Assembly: GCA_024734555.1 (NCBI GenBank)
Contig: JANPWX010019233.1
Span: 311,183-375,182 of the forward strand
DNA length: 64,000 bases
From: Trochalopteron elliotii
Lineage: Eukaryota; Chordata; Aves; Passeriformes; Leiothrichidae
Reading direction: 5' to 3'
Shown: positions 26,301 through 40,072 of the stretch, one piece after another
How the letters are laid out: the number at the start of each line of letters is the position of its first letter
Numbering within the stretch: position 1 is the stretch's first letter
The notes under the pieces: generated by a model
Database searches by the model: none
Told to the model about the DNA's origin: nothing
Seen by the model: the letters and a program-made list of their open reading frames with translations, nothing else
Made by a program: the position numbers and the translations under genes

Positions 26301-27470
26301 GACAGACCCTGCCGTGCACAGAGAAAGGCTAAGCACCACCACATTCACAATCAATGCTGAGATGATAAATTGTAGTCAGGTGTCCAAGTTGTATCAGTCC
26401 TTGCATCAATCCAGAGGGCAGAGGAGTGCTGTAACAGTTTGTAGAGCAAAAGTGAAGCACATGTAAACACACTTTTAGGTGGAACAATTGCCTCTACAGA
26501 GGTATTATTGTTTTGTTATTCAACAGGCATTTTGCTTTCATGGATAGAAAATGTGATTTTACAAGGCAGTAAAAAATACTCAGGTTTTTTGAAAGCCAGC
26601 TTAAATGCATTTTTAAAACATGAGATGGAGGGAAATGCTAAACTAAAGAAAAAGATAATTCTTAGGGAAGTCAGCACCATTTGTTTAAAAGAAACAATAT
26701 GGTTAGTGTAAAAATGTCAGTTTGAGTGGATACTAATTTAATGCAAGATGTTTTAAACTGCTCAGAAACTCTCTTTTTGTTAATATCTCTAGCATTAGGA
26801 CTGCACAGGGCATTTAGTTTATTAATGAATATATTGTCCATGGCTGTCACATTGTTTGTAAATATTTATGAACAAATTTTTGCTGTAGGGTAGATCCGAA
26901 ATTGTTCAAATTTGCAGGTGTCAAATTTTGGGAGATGGCCCAACTTCTGAAGGGTTTTAAATGTATGTTTTGATGTTCAATTAATGACACTTGTAGCTCT
27001 GATTTTGTTTTCAGGAAGGATCTGAATTTATTTAAATTTCTGTTTTCTGAACCTTAGAAAATATCAAGGCTGAATAAAGCTACAATAGATAACTTACGAG
27101 AAATCTAAAATTATAGTGAATGTACCCAGGTTGCATGTAACTGTTTGTTAAATATGCTACAGCATTTGCTGAGATAATTGTATTTTCCTGGCACTTTTCA
27201 GGGACGAAAGTAATATATTTGCATTATTTATTTATGCACAAGGATGGTAGAATCATCCCATTAGCAATTACAAGCTACAGGAAAGGAATTTTTTGAAAAA
27301 CAAACTTATGCTTTTCCTCAAGTTTCATACTTAAGAGATGTGGCTAGTTTAATGAGCTCATTATCTGTTTTGGCTCATGGCTTTCACTTTTTAACTTTTT
27401 AAAGAGTGTTTACTGTAGCTGTTTACTCTGAAGTTACAGACAACTATTTATATTCAAAAAAATCCCTCTT
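23301..27470. other. Unique AT-rich sequence, no gene seen
   Basis: Open frames of 60-104 codons (for example 25182-25418, 25619-25933, 26188-26466) have no visible motif. A 7-bp stem hairpin (GCAGTTG / CAACTGC, 5-base loop) lies near 23740. No transposable element is recognised. Confidence 0.5.
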
Positions 27471-27650
27471 CACCCCCCAAAAAAAACCAAAACAAAACAA
27501 CCCCCCCCCAAAAAAAAACCCAAGCCCCCCAAAAAACAAAACAAAACAGAAGAAAAAAACCCAAACAAGCAAAAAAAAACAAAAAAAACCCCCAAAAAAA
27601 CAAAAAAACCCCACCCCACCCCAAAACAAAAAACCCCTCAAACTCAACCA
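27471..27650. repeat. Long A/C-rich tract with C-runs
   Basis: About 180 bases of A-runs and C-runs on the plus strand, with C-runs of 4-9. This is the most extreme low-complexity tract in the window. It produces long artefactual frames rich in lysine and proline (plus) or glycine and phenylalanine (minus). Its minus strand holds four G4-runs at 27609-27637 with loops of 1, 1 and 11 bases. Confidence 0.9.
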
Positions 27651-30600
27651 AATATATTCCACCTGTCCCCAAGTATTCTGCATTTTGAAGTTTGTCTTCT
27701 CATGGATAATGTGCTGTCTTTCTGGTTACTTGAGCTATAGAGGATTTGCCTAAGTTTTCTGAAAAGCTGAACTCTATGTATACATTTCCCTTAGATGCTG
27801 AAATGTTTTAACTACATTTCAGTTGCCATTAAGATTTTATTTTCAGAATGCAAAGATGAATCAACCATAAGAAACTGACACAGTTTGAGATCTTAGAATT
27901 GAACTTACTGATGCAAAGAACTGGAGACTGAAATTCTGAGTGAATGCTATTTCTGTGTAGAATGTATGTTTAGTACATAATTATTGTTCCCCATTTGAAA
28001 AGTTTTAGTGACCTAGGGTTTAGAGTGTTTCTACTATCAAATTATTGTCAAGATTACTTCAAATAATGATACTAGGATTCATATGTTGGTGAGAATCAGG
28101 AAAGCGGAAACAGTTTGGAACATTTTAGGATTCATGATATGAGATGCAGAATTTCAGTTCTTTGCTATTGATACACTTCCTACCAGCATGAACTCCTATA
28201 AAACACTTTGTTAAAGAAACAGACCATTTTTATTAACATGTGGCTTATGTGTGAAAAAATAGATATTTGTTATTTGCAATTTGTTATTATATATATATTA
28301 TATATGTTACTAGGTGCATAGGAAAGTTTCTCAAAGTAGTTTGAAATTCTTGAATAACCATGACTTGCATGCTAACTTGTCTTTTTTTCTCCTTTGTATT
28401 TCATTAACATATTTGATGCTTGTATTTATTGTGGGCGTGAGTTGATGCTGAGCAGTTATTAGTGGTTTAAAATATACTGTTTAAAAAAGTCATATTCATG
28501 CTTTTTCAGTACTCTAAATCCCTCTCAAGGCATTTTGTTCTTTACTTTTACTGGACATTGAAGTACTGATAGAGTAAGTGATAAAAATGTTGTGAAGTTA
28601 AAAATGGAAAAGAAAAACCCAAAGCATTCTCTTTACATTACGTAAATTAAATTAATCATTTTGTGTTCTTCTGCTGGTAATTATAAAATTACTTTTTATT
28701 CTATGGCTAGATAACTGGAACACTATTATATATCTAGGAGAAAATTGAGGAAATATAGTAAGCAACATACAGGAGCTCTTATATAATAGAAGTAATTTCA
28801 TCCCAGCCTTTAGGTGAAGCATGTCAATAAAGCCTGATTTCTCCGGAGTGATTTCTGGTGCTTAATCATGTTTCTTTCTCAACTCCCAAAAAAGTATAGG
28901 TCTAGTGTGTTCAGTGTCCCTGTCCACTGAACATATTTATGGATCTATTAAGGTCCTGATTTAATGGTATTTTACCAATTTAATAATGTTATACGAGATG
29001 TACATCTTTCTTTGCGGAAGGAGGGAAATGATACAATGCAGAGATGGATCCCTTTTACAGTTGTCACAGAAACCTGTTACACTCCTAACTTTGCTCGACA
29101 GAGTTTCTCTTGTGAATCAAGAAACTGTCTCAGGATTTTGGTGGGTACATCCTTCAGCATACCTTCTGCTGAATGACAGATGTACCCTATTCTGCAATCA
29201 AGCTATGAAGCAATTTGTTCCTCTTTTTAACAGAATTACTGGAAATAAATTTTGTTTTCATAGCCAAGCATGAACTTCCACTAGGTAGGTGTCAGATTTT
29301 GTGCCAGCAGAATGTCTGCTGCACTCTACAGATAAATTTCAAATGATGAACCGCCAAGTTAAGAAACATGGTAGTCTCCAGACAAAGAAATGCATTGTTT
29401 CAGGAAAAGCTGGGGCATGATATGAATGCGATATGTCTGTATCTGTTGCACATGTATCACTATTATCAAGATAATAAAAACATTTCACTTTTGCATTTTG
29501 TTGGCAATATAAATAAAAAATGAAATAAATACTACAAGTTTAGTAGAAGAATTCTGTGTTAATGCAGAGGAGCTGAGAACTTCCTAGGTAAGAATTGGAA
29601 CAATATTCTTGTCTCTCTGTTATTTGGATAAATACAATTAGACTATTCACCTGTCTTTTTCCTGATGTAAAATAGTACTTTGAGCTAGTAAATATGTTCA
29701 AGATACTCTAAAGAACAAGCAGAGATAAAAAAGTCATGATGTGGCCAGATTCCCTCTTCAGATCATTAAAGAGGAGGAGGAGGAGGAGTTATTTTGTGGA
29801 TAAATGTCCTCACTGTAAACTTAGGATGTACTTTGTAATCCTTTCCATCCACGTACCTATGGGTAAATTAGAAAACAGAGATCTGTAAGCTGCAGTTGTG
29901 CCATTAGATATGCTGTTATTCAACCTTTGGTCTTAAAGGTAGCAACACAAAATCTCATTGATTTTTATGCTGAAAAAAGAATACAGTTTGTTTCTCTATT
30001 AATATTTTTCATAGGAGAATTAACAATATATGGGAATAGGAGCCTTGGTGTCTTGTTTCTTTCTGGAGTACCCTGAATTTCTCCCCCAGTTTCTTTGATT
30101 TTTTTTCCCATTGTTTTTTTAGCTGATTTGTATCAGTACTGTCCTTCCCACTTTTCCTGCTCATACTTTGTTGCATTTTTTATTAAGTTGTTGCTTAAAA
30201 TCCCCATTCACAGAACCTGGTATTAGCTATTCAAATACATGCCAACATATTGTTCTGTCCCCACCCCCAGTCCAAACCCCACAAAACTCAAGTGAAAGGT
30301 ATTGAAGCTATAATAATGAGTGAAAAGATTAAGTGAATGAGTGAAACAGTGAGTTGAAATTAATAGAATTTATTATTAAAAAAAAACACGGGAGGAAAGG
30401 GAAACCCAAAGTATTAGTTGAGCAAATGCAGTTAGGTTAGGCTCAGGAGAGCTGCAAGGACTAATTTAAAGAATCTAGTAAAGGAGCTTTAGAGTAGGGA
30501 GCAGGGTTTTTTTCTTAGGGAGAAGGTACATCCGTGTTTGCAAAGCAGCAAAGAATGGAAAAATGTCTTAAGAGTTATTCTGTGGAGAGAGAAGTCCAGC

Positions 30601-32664
30601 ATTTTGAGGCAGATCAAGAGATCAGAATCTGTTAAGTTTATGCTGTAGGCAGTAAATGCCTGTGAGTGGACCAGTACACAAGACACAGAAGTGTTTAATA
30701 GGGTAGAGAGAATCTAGCTTCTCCCTAGGCATGCAAAGTACCAGTACCTCCTTTTCAATTTATTACAAGACTCAGTAACCCAGCCATTTTGCTTGTTTTT
30801 CAAGACTGAGAGTTTGTCTGAAGGGATTAATCGTAACATTGAACCCCATTTTTACTAAATAAGTTTTGCTGTATATACTGACAATAATATGTATTATGTA
30901 GCCTATATTTTACTGTCAAGTAAAATAACTTTTAACTACTGAGTGCAGAGTGCTCCATTCATACTCTAAGTTTTCAGGCCAGGCACAGCTAAAAAGTAAA
31001 TAAATAGTATTGATTTCTTTTGATTCCACTCAATATTGTATAAAATTTCAGTTTCCAAAGAGTTGAGAAGTGATATTTTGAGTATAGAAATGGAGGAAGA
31101 TTTATGACTTTAAACAGACCAAATTAGTGGGGGTTTAAAAAAGGAAAAAAAAAAAAAGGTAATAAGAAGTAAAATATTGGCAGACTTTTTTTCTTAAGAA
31201 AAGATCATTCTGAAGGAAATGAGCAGATTTAGATTGTTAAGCCTTAAGGCTTTGAGCATGGATGTGAGTGTTTGACCCCCCTGAATATGAGAAAGGTGGT
31301 CCAGTCATGAGCATAGCAATGTTATGCTGTGCCTAAGGTAGCACTGCTGGATGGGGGGCTGCTAGGATCTGAAAGGTTTATTGGTCTGAGAATGTCAGTT
31401 TGTCTTGAGCTGGAAGCAACTGGATCACATGGAATTGTGAAAACCAAACTCCAAGCTCACAGGTTGCAGGCACGATGGACAGTGGGTGTGGTGATGTCTT
31501 CCCCTAAGAGCATAGTGGAATTAAACATTTGAAGAGAATGTGTTAAATTGTTTCCAGCTCAGAATACTGTTGAACTTTACTGCAGATACAAGATTGAAAG
31601 ATCCTTAGAGGAAATCTGTAGATGCCAACTCTTCCTAGGGTCTTCATATCTTCTGGTGAGAAATGATGTTGGGCTAAGTAGTGTGGCTCAGTGTGGCTCT
31701 GTTTACTGAGAGTTGTAAGTTCAGGGAGGTAGAAGTCTGAAACTCTCACCTGCTTTGCTGCATAAGTTTGTCTTATCTTGTCTGCATAAGAAAGTCTTAT
31801 CAAGAGACTTTCCAGTCCCAAATTCTTTATCCTTTTTTAAGGATCTTATGAAATGCTACACTTCCTGATTATTGCTGTCTGCTATTTAAAGCTCCCTCAT
31901 GATGCTGTGAACTTCCCATGTTTCTTTTGCTCCATGCTAAGACTTTGGTTGCATTCCACATTTCCTGCTTTAAAATCTACTGCCTGAATTCCTATGCAGT
32001 GTCGGAAGGTGCTTGAGTGTTTTGGTGCAAAGGAGGGGGAGAAAATTATAGGGAGTTGAAGTGGTCAGTGGATGCTGCACTGAAAACAGTGAGTAAATCA
32101 GGAAAAAATGCTGACACATCTTGAAATTGTTTGCTTATTGCTGTTCTAATAGGACTCTACAAAATTGCTGGAAAAACCTACAAATTGGTTAGATATTCTA
32201 AATGAAAGTGGCAAAAAATATTAAAATCTGTTAAAAAAGGAAAAGAGTAACAGGGAATAAAGATGTTGAAAATATGAATTTGATAATTTACTTATTATTC
32301 TTGCTTGTTGTAGTGTTCTGCAATTTTTTTAATTTAAAGAAGTCCTTCAGGCAAGACCCTTCTGACATTAATTATCAAGAGTGCCTGCCCTTCACTAATA
32401 TAAAATGTGAAATTCCTTAGATTGCTTTCTCTTTTTTTTTTAGGTTTCATTTTCTCATACATGCTCAGCTTCTCTAAGAAACAGAAAGGGCAAATTGCCT
32501 TGATGAAAGATTATGTGGTTACCAGTGAGTCTCTTATATGGGAAGCACTTTGTAAACCTGTCTGATAGAGATTCAAATTAGACATTTCTCCCTCTTAGTA
32601 GGTTATTGATAGTGCAATGAGCAATATGCATTTTTACTGTCTTGACAGGTATTTTTTACACTAA
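27651..32664. other. Unique AT-rich sequence, no gene seen
   Basis: Contains only short simple-sequence runs: an AT stretch near 28289-28306, (GAG)6 at 29771-29788 and A13 at 31145-31157. Overlapping plus frames at 28964-29176 and 28986-29273 share bases in different phases and are not supported as genes. Confidence 0.5.
29771..29788. repeat. (GAG)6 microsatellite
   Basis: Six perfect GAG units in an otherwise non-repetitive AT-rich context. It is short and not in a supported reading frame. Confidence 0.9.
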
Positions 32665-32684
32665 TTTTTTTTTTTTTTTTTTTT
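32665..32684. repeat. Poly-T run, 20 bases
   Basis: An uninterrupted run of 20 T. In birds the main LINE, CR1, does not leave poly-A tails, so such a run need not mark a retroposed copy. I see no gene-like sequence to its right in the minus orientation and no matching flanking duplication. Confidence 0.9.
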
Positions 32685-35600
32685 CCTAATGAAAACTCTA
32701 TGTTTTAGTATTTTCCTGTATTTCTGGCCTTTATAGCTCACTACTTCTTTCTGATTCCTGAGTAGTGATAGTCAGTGCATTACAGGAAAGTTGTCCTGCA
32801 TTTACAGTCTTCCTGGGACAATGTGGAGCATTTTTAATGCTTGAAAAAAATATTGTAATATCTGAGCATTGTTATTTTCATTTTAACTCATGGCAGACAT
32901 ATCAGACAGCTGTGTTTACAAATTCAAATTGTAGTTTAAAGTCTAAGACTTACGGTAATCCTTTTCATCTAATCAGATACTTATTTTGACAAGAATTAAA
33001 ACCGTAAAACTCTTTACTCACTATCATTATTTCTGTAGATATCTATGCAGCAATAAAGTGGATTAGGAATTTTTTGATGAAATATCTTTTAGGCAGACTG
33101 AAATTTTTCAGTAAATTTAAACCAAGTTTGATTTTTGTTTTCCCTGCAGTATGTTCAGGAAAATGTTGATCCTTTCTTGATATGGGCTTTGTGTTGCAGT
33201 CTTGGTGGAATCTCTTTTTTTAATCTAGCTCCTGGTAATCTATAGTACAAATTTTACTTTTGCTAAATGCTGAAATACAGTATTAATGAGTATATTTAAT
33301 GGGGTACAGACCTAAGATATTTCACTGTGTCCATGCTGAATGAATGATGCATTTATGGTGATGATTGTTACTGTTACTTTCAGCTTCTTAAAATAAATCT
33401 CAATGTTGATGCACAAATTCATTAGATTGCAGTGGTTCTATTACAGAGTTATAATATTTTGAATAGTAAATCCCTTGTCTTGTGACTCTCATGTTGATTT
33501 TGAAGTAGAGTGATAATGAGTAATAAGTAGCTAAATGATAGATGCAGAATTTGAAATTAATATTATTACATGCACTACATTACTTCTGTAATGTAGCTTC
33601 TTTGACTTTCTATGTTAAAGGTGTGGATTAAAAAACATGGAAATAATATGTCCTAACATGCAAAACCATTTTGCTTAACGTATTGAACTTCAATAACCTG
33701 ATTTTTTCAAAAAATAGTAATAAAAAAGCATTGATTTTTGTAAGTAGTTTTCACTACTGAGAAACTACTAGTCTGCAGATGTTTCAGAAGTGAGCAAATT
33801 TTGCTTTTACTTTTTAAAGTATGTCTCTTCCCTCTCCTTTTGTTACTTCTCTGCCATGAAATTTTAATTCTGGTTGCTTCTGCACCTATTACTCACTTAG
33901 CCCACCACTTCTCACCCCTAGAGGAGGTAAACACTAGAAAATATTTTCTGCATATGAAAAGTTTAGCTTGGTTATCTTTGGTCTTGACAAAAAATAAATA
34001 ATCAGACAATATAACAAAAACAAAATAATAGTTGTTGTTTTGCCCCAAACAATTTTTAAACTAATATTTGTGAATAAGGTAATTCACAAAATATTACATT
34101 AAAAATACTCTGATGTATTTCAGCCTAAAATAAGATGTTCAAACAGGAAAAAAGCAGTTAAGCATGCACTGGTTAGGTTTGAGAAACCTTTCCAAGAATT
34201 TAATGTCAAAATTGCTCTTAAGCTCAATTATTAAACTCATCCAAGAAACACATATTTAATGAATTTCTAGAGATTTGTCTTTAAAATGCACTTCTTCAAA
34301 GAAGTAAAAAGAGCAGTGGCAGCAGACCTGGATTTCGGAGTAGATAAACAGAGAACCAGGAAGGTGCTTGCAGCCTTATTTTCAAGTGTGCTGAATACAC
34401 AGCTGCAGCTCTGTTCCTTGTGAGCTGCACATGAGGTTGCAGCTGATAATCAGGCTGTAAATGAGCTCCAGAAAATAAAGGGGAAATGGTGTTCACAAAC
34501 TCTTGTTTTCTCTTTTAGTAGGCGTTGATATTGTGCCACTAATTTTTTTAACATACTGCTTTAATTAACACTATTTCCTGAAGCCTCCTGTTCAAGTACT
34601 TATTTTTGCTACTTTTACATAGACAGAAGGTGATATTTTTCTTTAGCTGAAGTAGAAAAGACTACTGTGCAAAGGCAGCAAATGACTTTCTCAAGTGTCA
34701 AAACCAAACCCCCAAGTGCTAGGAATGTGTGAAAGATGTTTGGTTTTAACGGCTCAGACTAAGCTGATCTGTGAACCAGGGCCCTGTGGAAAAGGATGCA
34801 CTTCTAGTAGATGTGAAGTCAGATGGAAGCTTTCAGTAAGTACAAGCTGTGTCATTTTGAGCTCACAGCAAACCTTGGGGACGTAGCTGATGCATACAGG
34901 TTAAGTGGACATGTTAAATGAGTATCATTACCTATTTTTCAGAAAACACGTCTGATCTGATGCTATATTGACATGAGTCAGATTCAAGTGGTTTTGAAAT
35001 GCTTTGATACAATCACCATCAGAAGGAATTATATTTCATTTTATAAGATCCCAGCTAAGATTTAAAGATAGTTGTACAAAAATAATTATTAATTTCCAAG
35101 TAAGATACGCTAATATTTTTAGCATTATGAATCAAATCCTAATTACATGGAACATCCCACATGGAAACCTATTTGGAGTTGGTTTATACTATGTAGGATA
35201 AATAACTTCTGCTTCACCTAATAGTAATCTATTATTCAGAGTACTGTTGGGAAAAAAGTTGACTTTAATGCTAATGATGATACTAGGTTAATTTATTAAT
35301 TTATACTTGCAATTGAACAACTGAGAGCACTAATGTGTGTCTATGAGTATTTCTTTACTGCAATGGAGCTTTGTCATGCTTTTGAAATAGTGCATGCAAA
35401 TGTCACCAGAGTTGTTGGGGGCACTGAGACTTGCTTAATTTAGAGTAGTGATAGAAAAGATCGAATCATCCTATATGACCCAAACCAGACAAATTTCTTG
35501 ACAAATAAATCACAGGAGAGTTAGCTTGCACTGGATGGTCTTCTGCAGGTGGAAAGGGCTGCCAACAGTTAGAAGGAAATTCCTTTTTGGTTTATATGGT

Positions 35601-36129
35601 AGCAAGAAAAACTCCAAATTTGCAGAGCATAAATCAAAGTAGAATAAAACTCTTCAAATTATCCTCACTAGTGTTAAATAAATGATTTAATTTCATGGTA
35701 AATGTTAATGAAATTTGAATAGCAGTCCAAGATGATGTTTCTGATTTATCAAGGAATTAAGTTAGCGCTCTGCAAGTAGTTGAAAAATTCTTGTTTTCGG
35801 TGACATTGATAGGTCATGTGATTAGTCCTCCTTTCTTAAAGATTGACAAAACCACCATTTTTCAAATGTTTTTCTTTCTGAATTCTACTGGAGTTGTGTG
35901 ATGGTGGAAGGAAGGTCTCAATCAATTTGTAAGATGGATGAGGCTTAGAAAAAATTGCAATTTTGAGAGGCCAAATAAGAGAAAAACTTTCATGGATTTT
36001 TTTTACATTACTGTCTCTGTTTTTCTTTAAGCATCATCTTTTTATTTGAAAACTAGTTTTAATATGAGTATCCTTGAAGAAATGTATGTTCTAAATAATT
36101 GTCATGCCATGCCCACAAAGCACTGCGAC
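32685..36129. other. Unique AT-rich sequence, no gene seen
   Basis: No exon, transposon or notable simple repeat is recognised. Frames at 33801-34001, 34296-34496 and 35004-35201 are 66 codons or fewer and have no motif. Confidence 0.5.
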
Positions 36130-36535
36130 TGTCTTGGTTTAGGAATGGTACCCCCCCAGTTTAGTGCTCCTCTCTCTCTCTCTCCCCACCCCTGAGACTT
36201 CAAACAACATTGCCAGTCACCTGCTTCCCCTTCCCTTCTCTTTCACCACCTCCTGTGGCTGGAGGCACAAAAGGCAAAGATCACGGGGTTGAGATAGGAG
36301 CAATTCACTGGTAACACCAATGAGACAAGAAAATGAGCAGTAACAGCGTCAATATTGATAACTCAAGTGAGCAAAGAAGGGAGGCTGATTGACATGGAAA
36401 ATGTCACTGAGCTCAGCCTCACTCAACCCGCAGCCAGCAGCATCCCACCCTGACTGCTTCATCCCCCACGCTTGCTCCAGGCTCTGCCACCTCATGGCTT
36501 TTTCAAGAAAATAACCCTGTCCTTGGCCAAAAACA
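36130..36535 (-). mobile_element. Solo LTR of an avian endogenous retrovirus, minus strand
   Basis: On the plus strand this begins TGTCTTGGTTT and ends near 36535 after 'ctgtccttggccaaaaaca'. In minus orientation the element therefore starts with a degraded TG..CCAAGGACAGGGTTA..TTTTCTT block and ends ..AACCAAGACA, the arrangement of the abundant avian ERVL-like LTRs. The GGTTGAGATAGGAGCAA block near 36280-36300 corresponds to the conserved LTR region just before the U5 part. There are no internal gag, pol or env sequences on either side, so it is a solo LTR left by recombination. No clean target duplication is seen (the flanks share only GAC), so the right edge may be off by some bases. A (CT)7 run lies inside at 36170-36184. 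The 89-codon minus frame at 36349-36618 overlaps it and is not a gene. Confidence 0.75.
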
Positions 36536-39500
36536 AGACTCTGTGGGAGAGTGGCACAGGTTATGAAGCACCTTGAAATATGGAATGCAAATTGCACTAT
36601 AAAGTGCAACATAAACATATGTCAAAGTGTTTCTAGAGGGACCTGGGGAAAGTATATTCTAAGCCTTGAGAATAGCATAGGTTGGTTTGAAACAGCAGCA
36701 CTGCTTATGACCATTTAGAAGTACATAAAAGTTAATTACTCTAAGGAATTTATTTCTAATTTTTCATTGAGTGCCTTGATTTTTTTTTATGCCAGTCATA
36801 ATTAACAGTTTAATAAAGATTTAACATAATCTCTGAAGTAATTAATGATTTAGGAATGAATATAAATTGATGAAAAGTTGATGATTGAATTAGAAAAGTG
36901 GAACTTGCTAACTGTGAAGCACAAATCAAAATTCACCTCCATTCCATTCTAAAGAAAAAATATGTGTTCATAGATGTATCGTATGCAAAAACAATAATTT
37001 GGGGGAAAAAAAGTGAACAAGAAGGCATGAAGGAAGTATCTGGAGTTTTTTGAAAACAGCTCAGAATTTATTTTTGCATCAGTGGTGGTGTTGTCTCAAA
37101 CACTTGAGAGAGAATATAAGAAAGCAAAGGTGTTTCATAGGTCTCTCACAGGAAAAGAGTTCAGCCTACTGTCACAGGCTTTAGAAGCAGGAGAAAAGAT
37201 ACAGCACTGGGTCATCTAGGCTAACCATATTTCTATAAACTTTCTAGTGAGACCACTAATACTTCAGTAATTTACTGGCCAGTAGTGTTCACTTGATAAT
37301 TACTGACTTTTCACATTTTAAAACCTCATCACATTTCTCCTAATTATTTTGATTTTATTTCTAAGTGAAAAGTCTTGCTTATGTTTTTATGCCATTTTCA
37401 GAAAAAATACCCCAACAGAAGCAACACCGCAAGCCAGCAACAAAATAGTCTTTCCTAAATAAGCATACATACTGACATTTTAATGTTATCATTGAATAAG
37501 GGGAGATTAAACAAATTAATCAGAAGAGATTGAAGGACTTTATATAGAACAGTGTGTGGATTTGTGTTACCACTTTGCAACTCAAACTCTTAAAGTTGCT
37601 GAATGTTCTTATGTGAGATACAAGACCAAAATGAAACAGTGATACTGTAGCTGTCCTGGTAGTACACAAGACCAAGGCAGGAATCGTACAGACACACAGA
37701 AAATGTGTCTCATGGAAATATTGATTTTCCCTTAGGATCTATAAATGTTTAATCATATGACTAGAATTAATTTTCCTGTCAAACCCGAATAAAATCAGCT
37801 TATGGCTGTTATCTAGCTGCTTTTCGTGCTGCTGCAGCATCTCTCAGCTGCCAATCTCTTTCCAAACCAGAGAGGGAGAAAGGGTTTGGAAGGAAAAAAA
37901 CTCTCTGTTTGTAATCCAGGACAGGTCAGGATTTGAATTTGAGCACAGACATGGGAAATCTACCCACAGGAAATTACTATTCTTCCATGTAGTAGTAGTA
38001 GTAGTAGTAGTACCAAGGGAAGCTAATTAGGAATCTGGGTTGGTTGTCATAGAAACAGTAGACATAATTATTTTTAAAAGATAGAAAGCACTTCAAGTCG
38101 TATGAGAAGCAGAAGAACTTAGTGGTGTGAGGGCTACTTATTAACTTAATTCCTGTTCTCCAGGTTCTAATTTGTGATTATTTGATTTTCCTCTACCCTT
38201 CCAGAGAAAGTCAGGATAAGGAGTGCAAGTGTAGAGTAGGGAAGTACAGAGAATTCCATGTGCGAGCCACACAGTCCAGTAAAGGTGCCTAGCACCCAGC
38301 TGGAAAGGAAAAATGGTTGAAATGTTATTGTAGGCGCTGAGGCTACTTCAGCACCTATTTACCATTGTTCTGTGTTTTTCCTTCTTACTGGTCCACCAGT
38401 TAGATTTAGAAATCCATCTGTCTGTTCAAAGGTCTGGATAATACAAGCTGCCAAGACAAAAAGGAAATGAAAAAATGTTCAGTGAAAGAAAAGTGCAATT
38501 TAAAAACTTCATCTGATTTGGAAGTCTCCCCAGAATTCTATGACACTGGATGCTGGAATCCTTTACTCTGACAGAAAATAAATTAGCAGTGATAGTTCCA
38601 ATGCTATTGGCTCCTGAACACCATGAGTGTTCAGTTCAAACTAAGAAGAATAAGTGAAACTACATTATTAATACATTAGGAATTTTCCCTAAAAAGCATA
38701 TTAGTATAAAAATATAAGCAATAAGCTTTGGAATTTAACTGAGGTTTAAAATTGGAGACAGAGTGTCTCTAAGAGGGAAGTCAAAAATTTATCAAGACAA
38801 AACTGAATGTCCCATGAAAGACTAATTCTGGTTCAGACTGTGGGATAAATCATGCAGTGAGGGAGGCCTTTTGGGGGAAAAAAATAAAAAGCACATCATT
38901 TCACCAAGCAGGTCCTTTGACATGCTTCAAAGCACAGGCTGTTTGCCTCTGCACAGTGTAAAAGGAGCACCATATGGTTAAAGGCATCATCATCTCTTCC
39001 ATCTCTCTGGTGCAGGAAGAGAATGATGAACTGTGCAAGGAGACTTGTGCAGAAATCAACCACCACCTTAGACTGCTGCTCTGAAAAAAATAATGGTGGG
39101 AGGTGATCCTGATGGATGCGGTTTGAGAACAGGAAAAAAAAAAATCATTAGGCAAACTAGGTCAAAACGGATTAAAAAAAACCCAAAAAAACTTTGTTAA
39201 AATGACATCTTAGATAGTGAGGTTTTCAGGAATTTTTTTTTAAAAATATTTAAGCCCAGGCTACTATTTAGAAGAAGGTGACCATAAGGCATTTATATAC
39301 AGCAAGCTGAAAATCTGAATGTTATTAGCAATTACTGTTATATTTTGGAGGATGTCTTGACATCAGCCAATAGTGTAGGGACTCCAGGATGCATCATTAG
39401 AGAAAAACATAATATGTCTTAACATGGTCTCTGAAAGACTTGACCCTCAGGTCTTTTTTTTTTGTTTCTAATGATCTTTATACCCAGAAGAACTGAGTTC

Positions 39501-40015
39501 TGAAAACGTTTTATTGCAGAATGATAGGTAGATACAGAGAGTTGCAGATATTAAAAAGTTGCATGGGCATTATCAATTCTTTATAGACCAAGAGTTTACA
39601 CAACAAGGCTACTGTTATATAGTTGGAAAGCATCTAATGCACATGTGGGGAAATCCTCTGAAATCTTACTCTTCCTCTGCTAGAAAACACAACTGTTTTC
39701 TCATTGACTGCAAAGAGAGCCAAGGTGATCTGCTGGGATGTGGCTTGTGTTATTGCTAATGTATCATTCTTACGTCCTCTCTTAATTTAACTTAAGTTGC
39801 TACTTTGTTGCTTTGCTCTCTATCTCTTAAAAGAAAACATTCCACAGGAAGGCATTAGGGATAAATAAAGTATACTTTTGTTCTGTTGCTGCTCCCATTG
39901 CTAATACTTGTGCTGTTAACAGAAATACTCACGTGGAACAATGTATGAACTACTATGAACATTCAGCAAAAAGTGGCCCTGCCTACTGCATTTGCTTTCT
40001 TTATAAATTTTAACA
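36536..40015. other. Unique AT-rich sequence, no gene seen
   Basis: No gene or transposon is recognised. A (TAG)7 microsatellite lies at 37991-38013 and a short A/C run near 39170-39192. The minus frame at 38901-39155 (84 codons) lacks any motif. Confidence 0.5.
37991..38013. repeat. (TAG)7 microsatellite
   Basis: Seven perfect TAG units plus a partial eighth. The tract is uninterrupted and so possibly length-polymorphic. Confidence 0.95.
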
Positions 40016-40072
40016 TTTGGGGTTTTCTGGGTTTTGTTTGATTGGTTTGTTTGGGATTTTTTAACTGGGAAT
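40016..40072. repeat. T/G-rich low-complexity tract
   Basis: About 57 bases of TTTGG/TTTTG/TTTGGG-like units on the plus strand. Its composition matches the other T/G tracts of the window, and it lies 550 bases from the paired tracts at 40624-40888. Confidence 0.75.

Noticed and set aside
27406..27753. 115-codon frame rich in lysine and proline
   Set aside because: It is translation of the A/C low-complexity tract. The flanking residues do not form a domain.
32665..32684. Poly-T run as the tail of a processed pseudogene
   Set aside because: No gene-like sequence follows in the required orientation and no flanking duplication is seen.
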